Source: Niastella sp. OAS944 (GTDB lineage Bacteria; Bacteroidota; Bacteroidia; Chitinophagales; Chitinophagaceae). From it: a stretch of DNA of 64,000 nucleotides. This document shows, piece after piece, positions 27,408 through 36,210 of this stretch. A program made the position numbers and the translations under genes. Position 1 is the first letter of the stretch, and each line of letters starts with the position of its first letter. The DNA lies in contig JANUBW010000004.1 in assembly GCA_024809215.1 (NCBI GenBank), positions 62,001-126,000 of the forward strand. Reading direction: 5' to 3'. A model generated the notes under the pieces. The model did not search any database, was not told the DNA's origin, and was given only the letters and a program-made list of their open reading frames with translations.

Positions 27408-29957
27408 ATGATAAGTTTGTTCGATAGTAAAAAAAGCCTGACTTTATTCCTAGTTTTAACCTGCTCCTTTTTATGCGCGCAGGCGCAAACTGTTGTTAAA
27501 GGTATTGTAAGAGACGCTCAAACACATGCGCCACTTGCGTTTGTAAGTGTATATTTTAAAGGCAGCAAAGGTGTTGTGAGCGGAGAAGACGGCAGTTATT
27601 CCATTTCCACCACAAATCCTAAAAATACCACCCTTGAATTTTCATTCAACGGGTATAAGGTATTACGAAAAAAAATTGAAGTGGGTACAACCCAGGACCT
27701 CGATGTAAACCTCGAAGTAGCGGAGATGGCTTCGGTAACGGTGAACTCAAGAAAACGAACTAAATACCGTAACAAAGACAACCCGGCGGTAGAGCTTATA
27801 AGGAAAGTGGTTGACAACAGGGAGCGCAACAGGATGAGCGCTCTTGACTATGTGCAATACCAGCAATACGAGAAAATGGAGTTGTCGCTTACCAACAAAC
27901 CTGAAAAGCTGATGAATAACCGGCTGTTAAAGAATTATAAGTTTTTGGTAGAGAACCAGGACACCACCCGCCTTGAAGGCAAGGCACTGATACCTGTGTA
28001 CATAGAAGAAACCCTCTCTGATAAATATTACCGCAAAAGCCCATCAAAAGAAAAGACGTATGTGCTGGGAAAGAAAAAAGTGAACCTCGGCGAATTTGTA
28101 GACAACGATGGTATTACAAGATACCTGAACAGCATGTATACCCCCATAGATATCTATGAGCCCAATCTCACCCTGCTCTCGAACCAGCTGCTTAGCCCAA
28201 TTTCAGACCTCGCTCCTACCTTCTATCGTTTCTACCTGCGCGACACGGTAGAGATGGATGGTATAAAACTGGTTCAACTGACATTTGCACCGCGTAATCC
28301 CCAGGACCTTTTGTTCAGAGGCTCTATGTACATAACGCTCGATGGCAATTACGCCGTGCAAAAGATACAAATGGGTCTTACAAAACATGCTAATCTTAAC
28401 TGGACCAGAGAGCTGCGGATAAAACAGGATTTTGAACGCGGCGCCGATGGCCGGTATCATGTAATAATGAGTGATATGCTGGCCGAATTTGCTTTATCGA
28501 AAAAAGCTTCGGGCGGACTGGTAGGCGAACGTACAGTTTCATATAAAAATTATATCATTAACCAGCCCGCGCCCGATTCAGTATACGAAGGCCGCTCGGA
28601 AATTATTGCAGAATCAACCGCATCTGCCAGCGACAGCTTCTGGACAGCCAATCGCCACACGGCACTTTCTGAAACTGAACAAAAGGCTTATACGAATATG
28701 GATAGCCTTAAGAATATGAAATCGTACCGCCGGCTAATGGACTGGGCTACGTTCTTATTAGCGGGGTATAAATCTGCCGGGCCATTCGATATAGGTCCGG
28801 TAAACGCTTTTTATAGCTTTAACCCGGTAGAAGGTTTCCGGCTTCGTTTTGGCGGACGCACCACACCTAAGTTCAGCAAGCGTTTGTATTTTGAAACGTA
28901 TGCTGCTTATGGCTTTAAAGATGAGCGGGTAAAATATTTTTTATCAGGCGCTTATTCCTTCAACAAAAAATCAATCTATACATTCCCCTACAATTTTCTG
29001 CGGGTGAGCTTTCAGCACGACACCAAAATACCCGGCCAAGAACTACAGTTTGTACAGGAAGACAACTTTCTGTTATCATTTAAACGCGGCGATAACAACA
29101 AGTGGCTGTACAATGATATTTTTACTACAGAATACGTGCGGGAGTTTGGCAAGAACATCAGCTATACATTCGGCTTCAAGAACTGGCGACAACAGGCAGC
29201 CGGCAGTATCGTTTATCAGAAATTTGATGGAGCAGGCGTTTCTACCATCCAGGACATTACCACAACCGAGCTTTCAGCAGAATTGCGTTGGGCACCCCGC
29301 GAACAGTTTTACCAGGGGAAAACCTATCGCATTCCTATCTTTAATAAATACCCTATTTTCCGGCTACGATATATTTCCGGAATTAAAGGCTTGGTAAATG
29401 GTGATTATAATTACCAGCAGGTAACGGCCAATATCTTCAAGCGCTTCTATTTTTCGCAATTTGGTTATGCCGATGTAGTTACCGAAGGCGGTTATATCTT
29501 CGGACAACTCCCCTATCCTTTATTGACGATACACCGGGCCAATCAAACCTATGCTTACCAGCTCAACTCCTTCAACATGATGAACTTTATGGAGTTTGTT
29601 AGCGATCATTATGTATCGGTAAGTACAGATTACTATTTCAATGGTTTCATCTTTAATAAACTTCCGCTGATAAGGAAACTTAAGCTGCGCGAGGTGGCCG
29701 GTTTTAAAATGGCATATGGCGGCATACGCCGCGAAAACGATCCGGCCTATAATAAAGAAGCGTTCCTGTTTCCTACCGACGAAGCAGGCAAAACAACTAC
29801 TTTTTCACTGGCATCCAAACCCTATATGGAAGCCAATGTAGGCATAGGTAATATATTCAAAATATTGCGGGTTGACCTGGTAAAACGCCTTTCCTATCTC
29901 GAAAACCCGGATGTACCTAAATGGGCCATCCGCGCCAGAGCGAGGTTTGAATTTTAA
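27408..29957 (+). CDS. DUF5686 outer-membrane protein with carboxypeptidase-regulatory-like domain
   Basis: The 849-residue protein has a signal peptide (SLTLFLVLTCSFLCAQAQ), a CarboxypepD_reg-like domain (about 30-110: VVKGIVRDAQTHAPLAFVSVYFKG), then a DUF5686 region from about 120, and a C-terminal beta-barrel-like part rich in strands ending with RARFEF, a Phe-terminated tail typical of outer membrane barrels. The function of DUF5686 proteins is not known. Its position within the inositol-lipid operon, between GtrA and the transferase, suggests it acts in the envelope on the lipid product or its transport. No polysaccharide-utilisation partner (SusD) is present. Confidence 0.78.
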   Translation: MISLFDSKKSLTLFLVLTCSFLCAQAQTVVKGIVRDAQTHAPLAFVSVYFKGSKGVVSGEDGSYSISTTNPKNTTLEFSFNGYKVLRKKIEVGTTQDLDVNLEVAEMASVTVNSRKRTKYRNKDNPAVELIRKVVDNRERNRMSALDYVQYQQYEKMELSLTNKPEKLMNNRLLKNYKFLVENQDTTRLEGKALIPVYIEETLSDKYYRKSPSKEKTYVLGKKKVNLGEFVDNDGITRYLNSMYTPIDIYEPNLTLLSNQLLSPISDLAPTFYRFYLRDTVEMDGIKLVQLTFAPRNPQDLLFRGSMYITLDGNYAVQKIQMGLTKHANLNWTRELRIKQDFERGADGRYHVIMSDMLAEFALSKKASGGLVGERTVSYKNYIINQPAPDSVYEGRSEIIAESTASASDSFWTANRHTALSETEQKAYTNMDSLKNMKSYRRLMDWATFLLAGYKSAGPFDIGPVNAFYSFNPVEGFRLRFGGRTTPKFSKRLYFETYAAYGFKDERVKYFLSGAYSFNKKSIYTFPYNFLRVSFQHDTKIPGQELQFVQEDNFLLSFKRGDNNKWLYNDIFTTEYVREFGKNISYTFGFKNWRQQAAGSIVYQKFDGAGVSTIQDITTTELSAELRWAPREQFYQGKTYRIPIFNKYPIFRLRYISGIKGLVNGDYNYQQVTANIFKRFYFSQFGYADVVTEGGYIFGQLPYPLLTIHRANQTYAYQLNSFNMMNFMEFVSDHYVSVSTDYYFNGFIFNKLPLIRKLKLREVAGFKMAYGGIRRENDPAYNKEAFLFPTDEAGKTTTFSLASKPYMEANVGIGNIFKILRVDLVKRLSYLENPDVPKWAIRARARFEF

Positions 29958-29971
29958 TAAAACATTTTGTT

Positions 29972-30679
29972 ATGAGCCAAATAGCTATGCGTGACCGTTT
30001 GCAAAAAAATATTTACAGTGTAATAGACCCTGTAGTGCGTGGATTGGTAAAAGTGGGTGTAACGCCCAATTTTATTACAACCACCGGTTTAATATTGAAT
30101 ATTGGCGTGGCCATCATATTTATTGTAGGTGCCGAAGAAGGCAATCGCGGTGATTTTTCTTATGTAGGCTGGGCCGGCGGCCTTATATTGTTTGCCGGCT
30201 TGTTCGATATGCTCGACGGACAGGTAGCCCGCACCGGCAATATGAGTTCCACCTTCGGCGCTTTATATGATTCTGTACTCGACCGTTATAGTGAAATGTT
30301 CATGTTCCTGGGCATCTGTTATTACCTGGTGGCCCATCACTATTTCCTGAGCTCATTGTTTGCATTTATTGCACTCATTGGCTCTATGATGGTAAGCTAT
30401 ACCCGTGCACGCAGCGAGGGACTGGGCATACAAAATAAAGGTGGTTTAATGCAACGTCCCGAGCGGGTAGTATTAACAGCGTTATCTGCCATTGCCTGCG
30501 GTATTACAGCTACTATCATCGGCGGCGATTATAAATTAACAATACCCGGCATTCCTTTTCACGTATTTGAAACCATGTCGGTATTTACCATACCTATTAC
30601 CGTAATGGCCGTATTAACAAATATCACTGCCATTAAAAGATTGATGGACGCTAAAAAAGCGCTTGACGAAAAAGCATGA
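29972..30679 (+). CDS. CDP-alcohol phosphatidyltransferase (candidate phosphatidylinositol-phosphate synthase)
   Basis: The 235-residue membrane protein carries the complete CDP-alcohol transferase signature D-x2-DG-x2-AR-x8-G-x3-D-x3-D in FDMLDGQVARTGNMSSTFG ... ALYDSVLDR (about 88-115). The family transfers a phosphatidyl group from CDP-diacylglycerol to an alcohol. With myo-inositol-3-phosphate synthase and a PgpA-type phosphatase in the same operon, inositol-phosphate is the likely acceptor, giving phosphatidylinositol phosphate, as in mycobacteria and as described for Bacteroides. It has about six membrane helices. The start of the next gene overlaps its stop by ATGA. Confidence 0.85.
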   Translation: MSQIAMRDRLQKNIYSVIDPVVRGLVKVGVTPNFITTTGLILNIGVAIIFIVGAEEGNRGDFSYVGWAGGLILFAGLFDMLDGQVARTGNMSSTFGALYDSVLDRYSEMFMFLGICYYLVAHHYFLSSLFAFIALIGSMMVSYTRARSEGLGIQNKGGLMQRPERVVLTALSAIACGITATIIGGDYKLTIPGIPFHVFETMSVFTIPITVMAVLTNITAIKRLMDAKKALDEKA

Positions 30680-31230
30680 CACGAAACGTATTATTGATAT
30701 TGTTTTACTGCCTGGTTGCTACAAAGGCTATAGCGCAGGAAGGATTTCCCGTTCCGCCGGCCGATGCCAACAGGCTGTTTTATCTGCAACGTACCTCCAA
30801 TACCAATACCATCGTATATGAACTGAATATGAAGGATGGGAAACTGAATACCAGCAATCCCGTTCACGTATACTGGATCAGGTATGCAGAAAAAGGACAA
30901 ACCGCCGAATTGAGTTGGATACAGCGTGCATTTGCATATGGTGTGAAGATAAAGTCGTACCCCGATAGCAGCTACCGGGTACGCCTGGTTTCTTATGCAG
31001 GTTATTCCATGTATTTGAAAAAAGGCACCGATGGCAAGTACCGGTTGTATGCCGCCATCAATGGAAAAATGATGATCCTCAATCATATTTTCGTAAAGAT
31101 CATCGGCGGTTCTACATTTTCGCCCGACATTGAATATTTCGAAGTAAGCGGATATGACCCTTCCACCGGAAAAGCTGTTGCAGAAAGAAAGAAGGTGCTG
31201 AAAAGTGAGATCAAGGATAATGGCAATTAA
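30676..31230 (+). CDS. DUF4833 exported protein
   Basis: The 184-residue protein starts with a signal peptide (MTRNVLLILFYCLVATKAIAQ) and continues with FYLQRTSNTNTIVYELN, NPVHVYWIRYAEKGQTAELSWIQ and VRLVSYAGYSMYLKK, the blocks of DUF4833. The family is restricted mainly to Bacteroidota and has no known activity. Its start overlaps the stop of the CDP-alcohol transferase, so the two are translationally coupled. The position suggests a periplasmic step in inositol-lipid handling. Confidence 0.75.
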   Translation: MTRNVLLILFYCLVATKAIAQEGFPVPPADANRLFYLQRTSNTNTIVYELNMKDGKLNTSNPVHVYWIRYAEKGQTAELSWIQRAFAYGVKIKSYPDSSYRVRLVSYAGYSMYLKKGTDGKYRLYAAINGKMMILNHIFVKIIGGSTFSPDIEYFEVSGYDPSTGKAVAERKKVLKSEIKDNGN

Positions 31231-31242
31231 AACTTTGTTGCA

Positions 31243-31869
31243 ATGAAGAAATTGTATGTATCAAATTCAACCGAATCGGTACGGATGTTCAAAAGCAACT
31301 GGATGGAAGCTTTATCGAAAGTACATTTTTCCATCCCGCTTTTTATTTATATACCCGTGATCGCCTTTATGACCTGGCGTGCGTTTGACAACGGCATTTA
31401 TCCGCTTTATTATTTTTTATTTCTGGCCATGGGCCTTGCCATATGGACCATCACGGAATATATTTTACACCGTTTTGTTTTTCATTTTGAACCAACATCT
31501 GCCTGGGGCAGGCGCATCCATTTTATATTTCATGGCGTACATCACGATTATCCCAAAGATGCCAGGCGGTTGGTGATGCCGCCATCGGCAAGCATTCCAT
31601 TGGCTATAGGATTTTATTTTTTGTTTTCATTACTGTTTACCAATAAAACATACCTGTTTTCCTTTTACGCCGGTTTTATTGCAGGCTACCTGGCATACGA
31701 CATGATGCATTACGCCATGCACCATTATAATTTTAAAAGCACCCTGATGAAACGCGTAAAGCAGCATCACATGCTTCATCATTACGATGACCCTACCAAG
31801 GGCTATGGCGTAAGCTCATCACTGTGGGATGAAATTTTTAAATCGGGGTTCCCCAAGAAGAAAAAGTAA
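31243..31869 (+). CDS. Fatty-acid hydroxylase (FA2H/Scs7-like)
   Basis: The 208-residue integral membrane protein has four helices and the eight-histidine di-iron cluster of the fatty-acid hydroxylase superfamily: EYILHRFVFHF (His pair at about 75-80), FHGVHHDYPKD (near 98-104), MMHYAMHHYNF and QHHMLHHYDDPTKGYGV. The KDARRLVMPP segment is the hallmark of FA2H/Scs7 enzymes, which add a 2-hydroxyl to the acyl chain of ceramides. That would give hydroxylated sphingolipids. It lies 12 bp after DUF4833 and one base before the PAP2 gene. Confidence 0.8.
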   Translation: MKKLYVSNSTESVRMFKSNWMEALSKVHFSIPLFIYIPVIAFMTWRAFDNGIYPLYYFLFLAMGLAIWTITEYILHRFVFHFEPTSAWGRRIHFIFHGVHHDYPKDARRLVMPPSASIPLAIGFYFLFSLLFTNKTYLFSFYAGFIAGYLAYDMMHYAMHHYNFKSTLMKRVKQHHMLHHYDDPTKGYGVSSSLWDEIFKSGFPKKKK

Positions 31870-31870
31870 T

Positions 31871-32806
31871 ATGCTAAAATCTGCCCCTGTCGTTTTTTTT
31901 GCCCCGCGAACTGTGATGATCACTACACTTATCTCGGTGGCTTACCTGCTACTTTCTATCCTGCTGGTGGGCTTCAAAACAGACCAGCTGGTATTGATAG
32001 GTATTTTTAACGGGATGTATTATAGCTCTGGCATTACCCGTAAATTCATTACCGGATTTTCGATCTTTATAGTGTACTGGATCATTTTTGATTACATGAA
32101 AGCCTTTCCTAATTATACATTCAGGGATGTGCATATTGAAGAATTGTATAACGCAGAAAAAACATTGTTTGGCATTACCACCGCCACCGGAAGGGTTACG
32201 CCCAATGAGTTTTTTCTACAACATCACTTCAGGGCCGGCGATCTGTTAAGCGGCATCTTTTATTTATGCTGGGTACCCGTACCCCTGTTGTTTGCAGGTT
32301 ATTTGTTCTTTAAAGACAGAGCATTGTTCCTGCAGTTTGCACTGGCATTTTTTATAGTGAACATGATCGGGTTTGTGGTATATTATATTTATCCCGCCGC
32401 CCCACCCTGGTATGTACAGGAGCATCAGTTCAATTTTATAGCATCCACACCAGGTAACACCGGCGGACTGAAACGGTTCGATGAACTGGTGGGCGCACCG
32501 GTCTTTCAATCATTATACGCTAAAGGCTCGAATGTTTTTGCGGCAATGCCATCCTTACATTCATCGTACCCGGTGATCGTATTGTATTATGGTTTAAAGG
32601 CGCGATACCGGTATATAAGTATCATTTTTGCAGTGATCATGGCCGGCATCTGGTGCTCGGCCGTATATACAAGCCATCATTATGTGCTCGACGTACTGGC
32701 GGGCATCTGTTGCGCAATAACAGGCATTTTTCTGATTGAGCGAATGGTTACCCGCGCCGGATGGTTTTCCGGTTTCTTTAAATCTTATTTGCATAAAATT
32801 ATATAA
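31871..32806 (+). CDS. PAP2-family transferase, Aur1-like (candidate inositol phosphoceramide synthase)
   Basis: The frame is open from 31829; the ATG at 31871, 1 bp after the hydroxylase stop, gives 311 residues. It has six or more membrane helices and the PAP2 motifs YPAAPPWYV (174-182), MPSLHSSYP with His230, and SHHYVLDVLAG with His270 and Asp274. The PWYV and SLHS patterns follow the Aur1/IPC-synthase branch, in which the phosphoinositol head of phosphatidylinositol is moved to ceramide. In this operon that reaction would complete inositol phosphoceramide. Specificity is inferred. Confidence 0.75.
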   Translation: MLKSAPVVFFAPRTVMITTLISVAYLLLSILLVGFKTDQLVLIGIFNGMYYSSGITRKFITGFSIFIVYWIIFDYMKAFPNYTFRDVHIEELYNAEKTLFGITTATGRVTPNEFFLQHHFRAGDLLSGIFYLCWVPVPLLFAGYLFFKDRALFLQFALAFFIVNMIGFVVYYIYPAAPPWYVQEHQFNFIASTPGNTGGLKRFDELVGAPVFQSLYAKGSNVFAAMPSLHSSYPVIVLYYGLKARYRYISIIFAVIMAGIWCSAVYTSHHYVLDVLAGICCAITGIFLIERMVTRAGWFSGFFKSYLHKII

Positions 32807-32816
32807 GATATCTTTT

Positions 32817-33437
32817 ATGAGCAGTATACTTCCCCACCCTGATAAACAGGCGATCCTTACCCGGTTGAGTGAAGGAGATTATGGCGCGTTCCTGTACGAT
32901 TGTGATGGCACCCTTGCCGATAATATGGGAGCGCATAAAGCATCTTATTGCGCAGCAGCAACTTCGTTGGGATTTGAGTTGGATGATGCCATCATCGATG
33001 AACTGGCAGGCTGGCCTATAACACAGGTAGCAGAAGAGATCAGAAAACGGTACAACGGCAATTTTGACCCGGCGGCATTTGCGCAATTGAAAAATAAATT
33101 ATACGAAAGCAATTATATCAATGAAACAAAACCTATTGAGTTTGTAGTAGAACATTTGAAAGCGCATGTGGGCAAGGTGCGTATTGCCGTGGTTTCAGGC
33201 GGCAGTCGCGCTTCTGTTTCCAAAACGCTGCAATTGCTGGGTATTAGCAAACACATAGAAGTACTGGTATGCGCAGGTGAAACGCTCAGGGGCAAACCTT
33301 ATCCCGACCCTTTTTTATACGCTGCCGAGCAGTTAGGTGTTGACCCGGCTAAATGCCTGGTATTTGAAGACGGCAATCCCGGCGTACAGGCTGCAGAAGC
33401 TGCCGGCATGCGTTGGCTGCGAATTGACCATGCTTAA
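32817..33437 (+). CDS. HAD-family phosphatase (beta-phosphoglucomutase-like)
   Basis: The ATG at 32817 gives 206 residues, starting MSSILPHPDKQAI. It is a subfamily IA HAD hydrolase: nucleophile motif FLYDCDGTLADNMG (Asp about 29 and 31), VVSGGSRASVSKTL (motif II), Lys in RGKPYPDPF (motif III) and FEDGNPGVQAAEAAGM (motif IV). As the last gene of the lipid operon, 10 bp after the PAP2 gene, it might act on inositol-3-phosphate or another phosphate ester; the substrate is unknown. Confidence 0.82.
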   Translation: MSSILPHPDKQAILTRLSEGDYGAFLYDCDGTLADNMGAHKASYCAAATSLGFELDDAIIDELAGWPITQVAEEIRKRYNGNFDPAAFAQLKNKLYESNYINETKPIEFVVEHLKAHVGKVRIAVVSGGSRASVSKTLQLLGISKHIEVLVCAGETLRGKPYPDPFLYAAEQLGVDPAKCLVFEDGNPGVQAAEAAGMRWLRIDHA

Positions 33438-33479
33438 ATAAAAAACATTACAGTAAGGCGTTGATATTCATTTTGGGTT

Positions 33480-33512
33480 TGGGGCCCTGACGTAATTGTC
33501 GGGGCCTTTTCA
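33480..33512 (+). terminator. Terminator at the end of the lipid operon
   Basis: GGCCCTGAC and GTCGGGGCC pair (with one G-T) around a GTAATT loop and are followed by TTTT. Confidence 0.7.
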
Positions 33513-33520
33513 TAGATTTG
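33513..33520 (+). promoter_or_regulatory. -7 box TAGATTTG of the AraC gene at 33542
   Basis: It matches TAnnTTTG exactly and lies 21 bp before the ATG, directly after the operon terminator. Confidence 0.55.
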
Positions 33521-33541
33521 ATTTTTACAAAGCGGTAGTTT

Positions 33542-34471
33542 ATGACGAAAGAAATAAAAACGCTGTCAGCTTTTTATAAAAGCATCGACGCCAATATTCC
33601 CACAGGCATAGACAAGGCCATAGGGCATTTCAATGTGTTCAGGATCGATGAGTTCATCGCCGGCATTCGCGCCCAAAAAGGCGTTATGCCTTATAACCGG
33701 CGGAATTACTATAAGATCAGTCTCATAAACGGGCGCAATCATGTGGAATATGCCGATAAGGTGATCAATATTGAAAAAAGCGCCCTGCTGTTCGGCACGC
33801 CCCGCATCCCTTACCATTATGTTCCGCAGGATGATAACCAGATGGGCTTTTTCTGCATATTTACCGATACGTACTTTTCTTCAACTAAAAACGGAATTGT
33901 TCTGGATGAATTACCTATTTATAAGCCCGGCGGGTTTCCTGTATTTAAGCTTACCGGTGAAGAGTATGAGGAAATAGCGGCCGTCTTTCGCAAAATGGTA
34001 AAAGAACTGGCGTCTGATTATGCCTATAAATATGATCTTTTACGTAACTACCTGATGGAGCTGATCCATTTCGGACAAAAACTACAACCCGCTTCTACCC
34101 TTCAAACGCCACATAAAGGAACCGACCGGGTCACTTCTATATTTATTGAGTTATTGGAAAGGCAATTCCCTATTGAAACTTTGTACCAAAAACTGGAGCT
34201 GCGTACCGCCAGCGATTACGCCAGCCGGCTTTCGGTGCATGTTAATTATTTAAACAAAGCATTAAAAGAATCAACCGGCAAAACCACTACAGAGATCATT
34301 AGCCAGCGTGTTTTACAGGAAGCCAAAATATTGCTCCGCCATACTAACTGGAACGTTTCACAAATTGCCTGGAGCCTGGGTTTTGAAGAAGTAGCACACT
34401 TCAGCAACTTCTTCCGCAAACATACCGGTTTCTCCCCCAACGCTTTCCGCGAAGAACTGGACAAGGTTTGA
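33542..34471 (+). CDS. AraC-family transcriptional regulator
   Basis: The 309-residue protein has a cupin-like N-terminal part (FNVFRIDEFIAGIRAQKGVMP, ALLFGTPRIPYHYVPQDDNQ) and an AraC HTH in the last 100 residues (LSVHVNYLNKALKESTGKTTTEI, WNVSQIAWSLGFEEVAHFSNFFRKHTGFSPNAFR split around residues 270-305). It is followed after 93 bp by an SDR gene, a pairing common in this genome type, so it probably controls that gene. No direct evidence for the ligand. Confidence 0.88.
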   Translation: MTKEIKTLSAFYKSIDANIPTGIDKAIGHFNVFRIDEFIAGIRAQKGVMPYNRRNYYKISLINGRNHVEYADKVINIEKSALLFGTPRIPYHYVPQDDNQMGFFCIFTDTYFSSTKNGIVLDELPIYKPGGFPVFKLTGEEYEEIAAVFRKMVKELASDYAYKYDLLRNYLMELIHFGQKLQPASTLQTPHKGTDRVTSIFIELLERQFPIETLYQKLELRTASDYASRLSVHVNYLNKALKESTGKTTTEIISQRVLQEAKILLRHTNWNVSQIAWSLGFEEVAHFSNFFRKHTGFSPNAFREELDKV

Positions 34472-34564
34472 TTTTTGCAAATATTGGATTGTTTCGCATA
34501 ACACAGCAGCCCGGCACCCATGTTACCTTTACACTTCAATTATTGAAGTAAAAAGTAAAAGAAC

Positions 34565-35284
34565 ATGAAACCAAATAGTAAAATTATTGTCACCGGCGGC
34601 GCATCCGGCATTGGACTTGGTATTGTTGAACGTTTGTTAAAAGACAACCACACCGTTATCGTTTGCGGACGAAGGGAAAATGTATTGAAGGAACTTACCG
34701 ACAGGTACCCAACTGTTATCACTAAAAAATGTGACATTGAGCATGCTGCTGAAAGAGAAGCTCTTTACAACTGGGTGGTAACGGAGCACAGCGATCTGAA
34801 TGTACTCATTAATAATGCCGGCATTCAAAACTGGATGTCGCCATCGGATAATGACTTTTTTAAACGAGCACAGCAGGAAATTGCTATTAACATCGAAGCG
34901 CCACTGCATTTGATCTCATTGTTCATGAAACTACCTGCATTGGACACTATTATGAATGTGACCTCCGGGCTCTCTTTTTCACCCTTTGCCAAAGTCCCTG
35001 TGTATTCAGCAACCAAAGCATTCCTGAGGTCGTTTACCCTGTCGTTGCGTTATATTCTTAAAGACAAAAACATTAAAGTCATAGAGATCGTTCCGCCGGC
35101 ATTGAAAACTGACTTAGGTGGCATAGGATTGCATGATCATGCGCCGGAAGTAGGCCCATTCGTAGAAAGCATTTTTGAACAACTGGCCCAGGGCAAAACA
35201 GAACTCACCTATGGCACCAGTGCCGACAGAGCTAAAATTGGTGCTGAGGATCTGAAAAAAGAATTTGCCAAACTTCATCCGTAA
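34565..35284 (+). CDS. SDR-family oxidoreductase (DltE-like)
   Basis: The 239-residue enzyme has TGGASGIGLGIVERLL at residue 10, NNAGIQNW near 89, the catalytic Ser in NVTSGLSFSP and the YSATK motif near 148, followed by KVIEIVPPALKTDLGG. It resembles the DltE-type cluster of atypical SDRs, which are not linked to a known reaction. It ends near a bidirectional terminator and is likely under the AraC gene upstream. Confidence 0.86.
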   Translation: MKPNSKIIVTGGASGIGLGIVERLLKDNHTVIVCGRRENVLKELTDRYPTVITKKCDIEHAAEREALYNWVVTEHSDLNVLINNAGIQNWMSPSDNDFFKRAQQEIAINIEAPLHLISLFMKLPALDTIMNVTSGLSFSPFAKVPVYSATKAFLRSFTLSLRYILKDKNIKVIEIVPPALKTDLGGIGLHDHAPEVGPFVESIFEQLAQGKTELTYGTSADRAKIGAEDLKKEFAKLHP

Positions 35285-35306
35285 CGGGTATAACAAGTAA
35301 ATATCT

Positions 35307-35331
35307 AAGCCGCTCTTAACCGGGGCGGCTT
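35307..35331. terminator. Bidirectional terminator between convergent genes
   Basis: AAGCCGC and GCGGCTT form a 7-bp stem between the SDR gene and the minus-strand gene that ends at 35334. Confidence 0.6.
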
Positions 35332-35333
35332 TA

Positions 35334-35975
35334 CTATTGTGCAGCCCATTCAGATTCACTGATAGTTGGATTTATTTCATATTCTGTATAGGTTACTGAA
35401 AGGTTATTAGTTCCCGATCTTTGCTTTTCGCTGAAAGGTAATAGAATGCCACTAACCGTTTTAAGATTGCTGTAATCAGTAAAAGTAGTAGCATACCCAT
35501 CGCTAATTAATTCACCACGGTCATTGAAAAGATATGCATATTTAACACCATCAAGCTCGGCTATGACTGCAGTTTTACCATTCGCTCTCCCTTTGATCTC
35601 CAGGTTTGTCATGCGGTCTATCACTGAACGACGCAATGCCAGCACCCCCGATCCAAACGCTGTTTTCATTTCTTTCAACCGGTCGGCAGGTAACGGTTGT
35701 TTTTTACCATTCTCCCATTGCCATGCGCTATTACTGTCAAACTGTTCAATGCGCTGAAGCGTTTCGCCCTGACGTATTTCTATACGTAATCGGTTTTGAT
35801 GAAGGTCAACCAGTGAGGTTATTGTATACAGGCTAACAGTAGCCCTGGCACGCAGGCTGCGTATATTATCAAGCGCACTGCCACCCTGCACTCTGTTAGC
35901 ATTATATAACAAGGTGCGGGCATCGGCTACATCCTCATTCTTTGTTATCGTAGTCTTAGCAATATTAACTTTCAT
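35334..35975 (-). CDS. Hypothetical protein, LolA-like pattern
   Basis: The 213-residue protein has no visible signal peptide. It consists of alternating strands (RLRIEIRQGETLQRIEQFDSNSAW, VKYAYLFNDRGELI, LKTVSGILLPFSE) like lipoprotein-carrier (LolA) folds, including a W-x-W-like AWQWENGKKQPL and an ASDGYATTFTDYSN-like stretch. Its start overlaps the stop of a 44-codon frame upstream by ATGA, so the true gene may be the distal part of something longer. I do not assign a function. Confidence 0.5.
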   Translation of the reverse strand: MKVNIAKTTITKNEDVADARTLLYNANRVQGGSALDNIRSLRARATVSLYTITSLVDLHQNRLRIEIRQGETLQRIEQFDSNSAWQWENGKKQPLPADRLKEMKTAFGSGVLALRRSVIDRMTNLEIKGRANGKTAVIAELDGVKYAYLFNDRGELISDGYATTFTDYSNLKTVSGILLPFSEKQRSGTNNLSVTYTEYEINPTISESEWAAQ

Positions 35976-36106
35976 TGTTTCACTTTCTTTTTCTCATAAA
36001 AAAACCCGGCGAATACGCCATTCAGCATAGCGCTCTGGGTAAATGTCTCTACATCTATCAGTACCTGTAAAAGGAAAAGGAAACAAGGTTTAACATACTT
36101 GATCAT
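35972..36106 (-). CDS. Small ORF of 44 codons coupled by ATGA to the LolA-like gene
   Basis: The minus-strand frame from the ATG at 36106 encodes MIKYVKPCFLFLLQVLIDVE and ends GVFAGFFYEKKKVKQ. A hydrophobic first half and a basic tail suggest a tiny membrane peptide or the end of a decayed gene. The stop overlaps the start of the 213-residue gene in the ATGA arrangement, which supports real translation. Confidence 0.3.
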   Translation of the reverse strand: MIKYVKPCFLFLLQVLIDVETFTQSAMLNGVFAGFFYEKKKVKQ

Positions 36107-36153
36107 AGGTAAGAGCTAACAGTTCCATTACCCCTCAACAATTATTCCATTTT

Positions 36154-36184
36154 AAAAGGGGCGCAAACTTAGTTCACGCCCCCT
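36154..36184 (-). terminator. Terminator of the epoxide hydrolase gene
   Basis: On the minus strand AGGGGGCG...CGCCCC form a stem, followed by TTTT. It lies 27 bp after the stop at 36211. Confidence 0.65.
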
Positions 36185-36210
36185 GGTCTATTTATCCTGT
36201 TATACTATTA

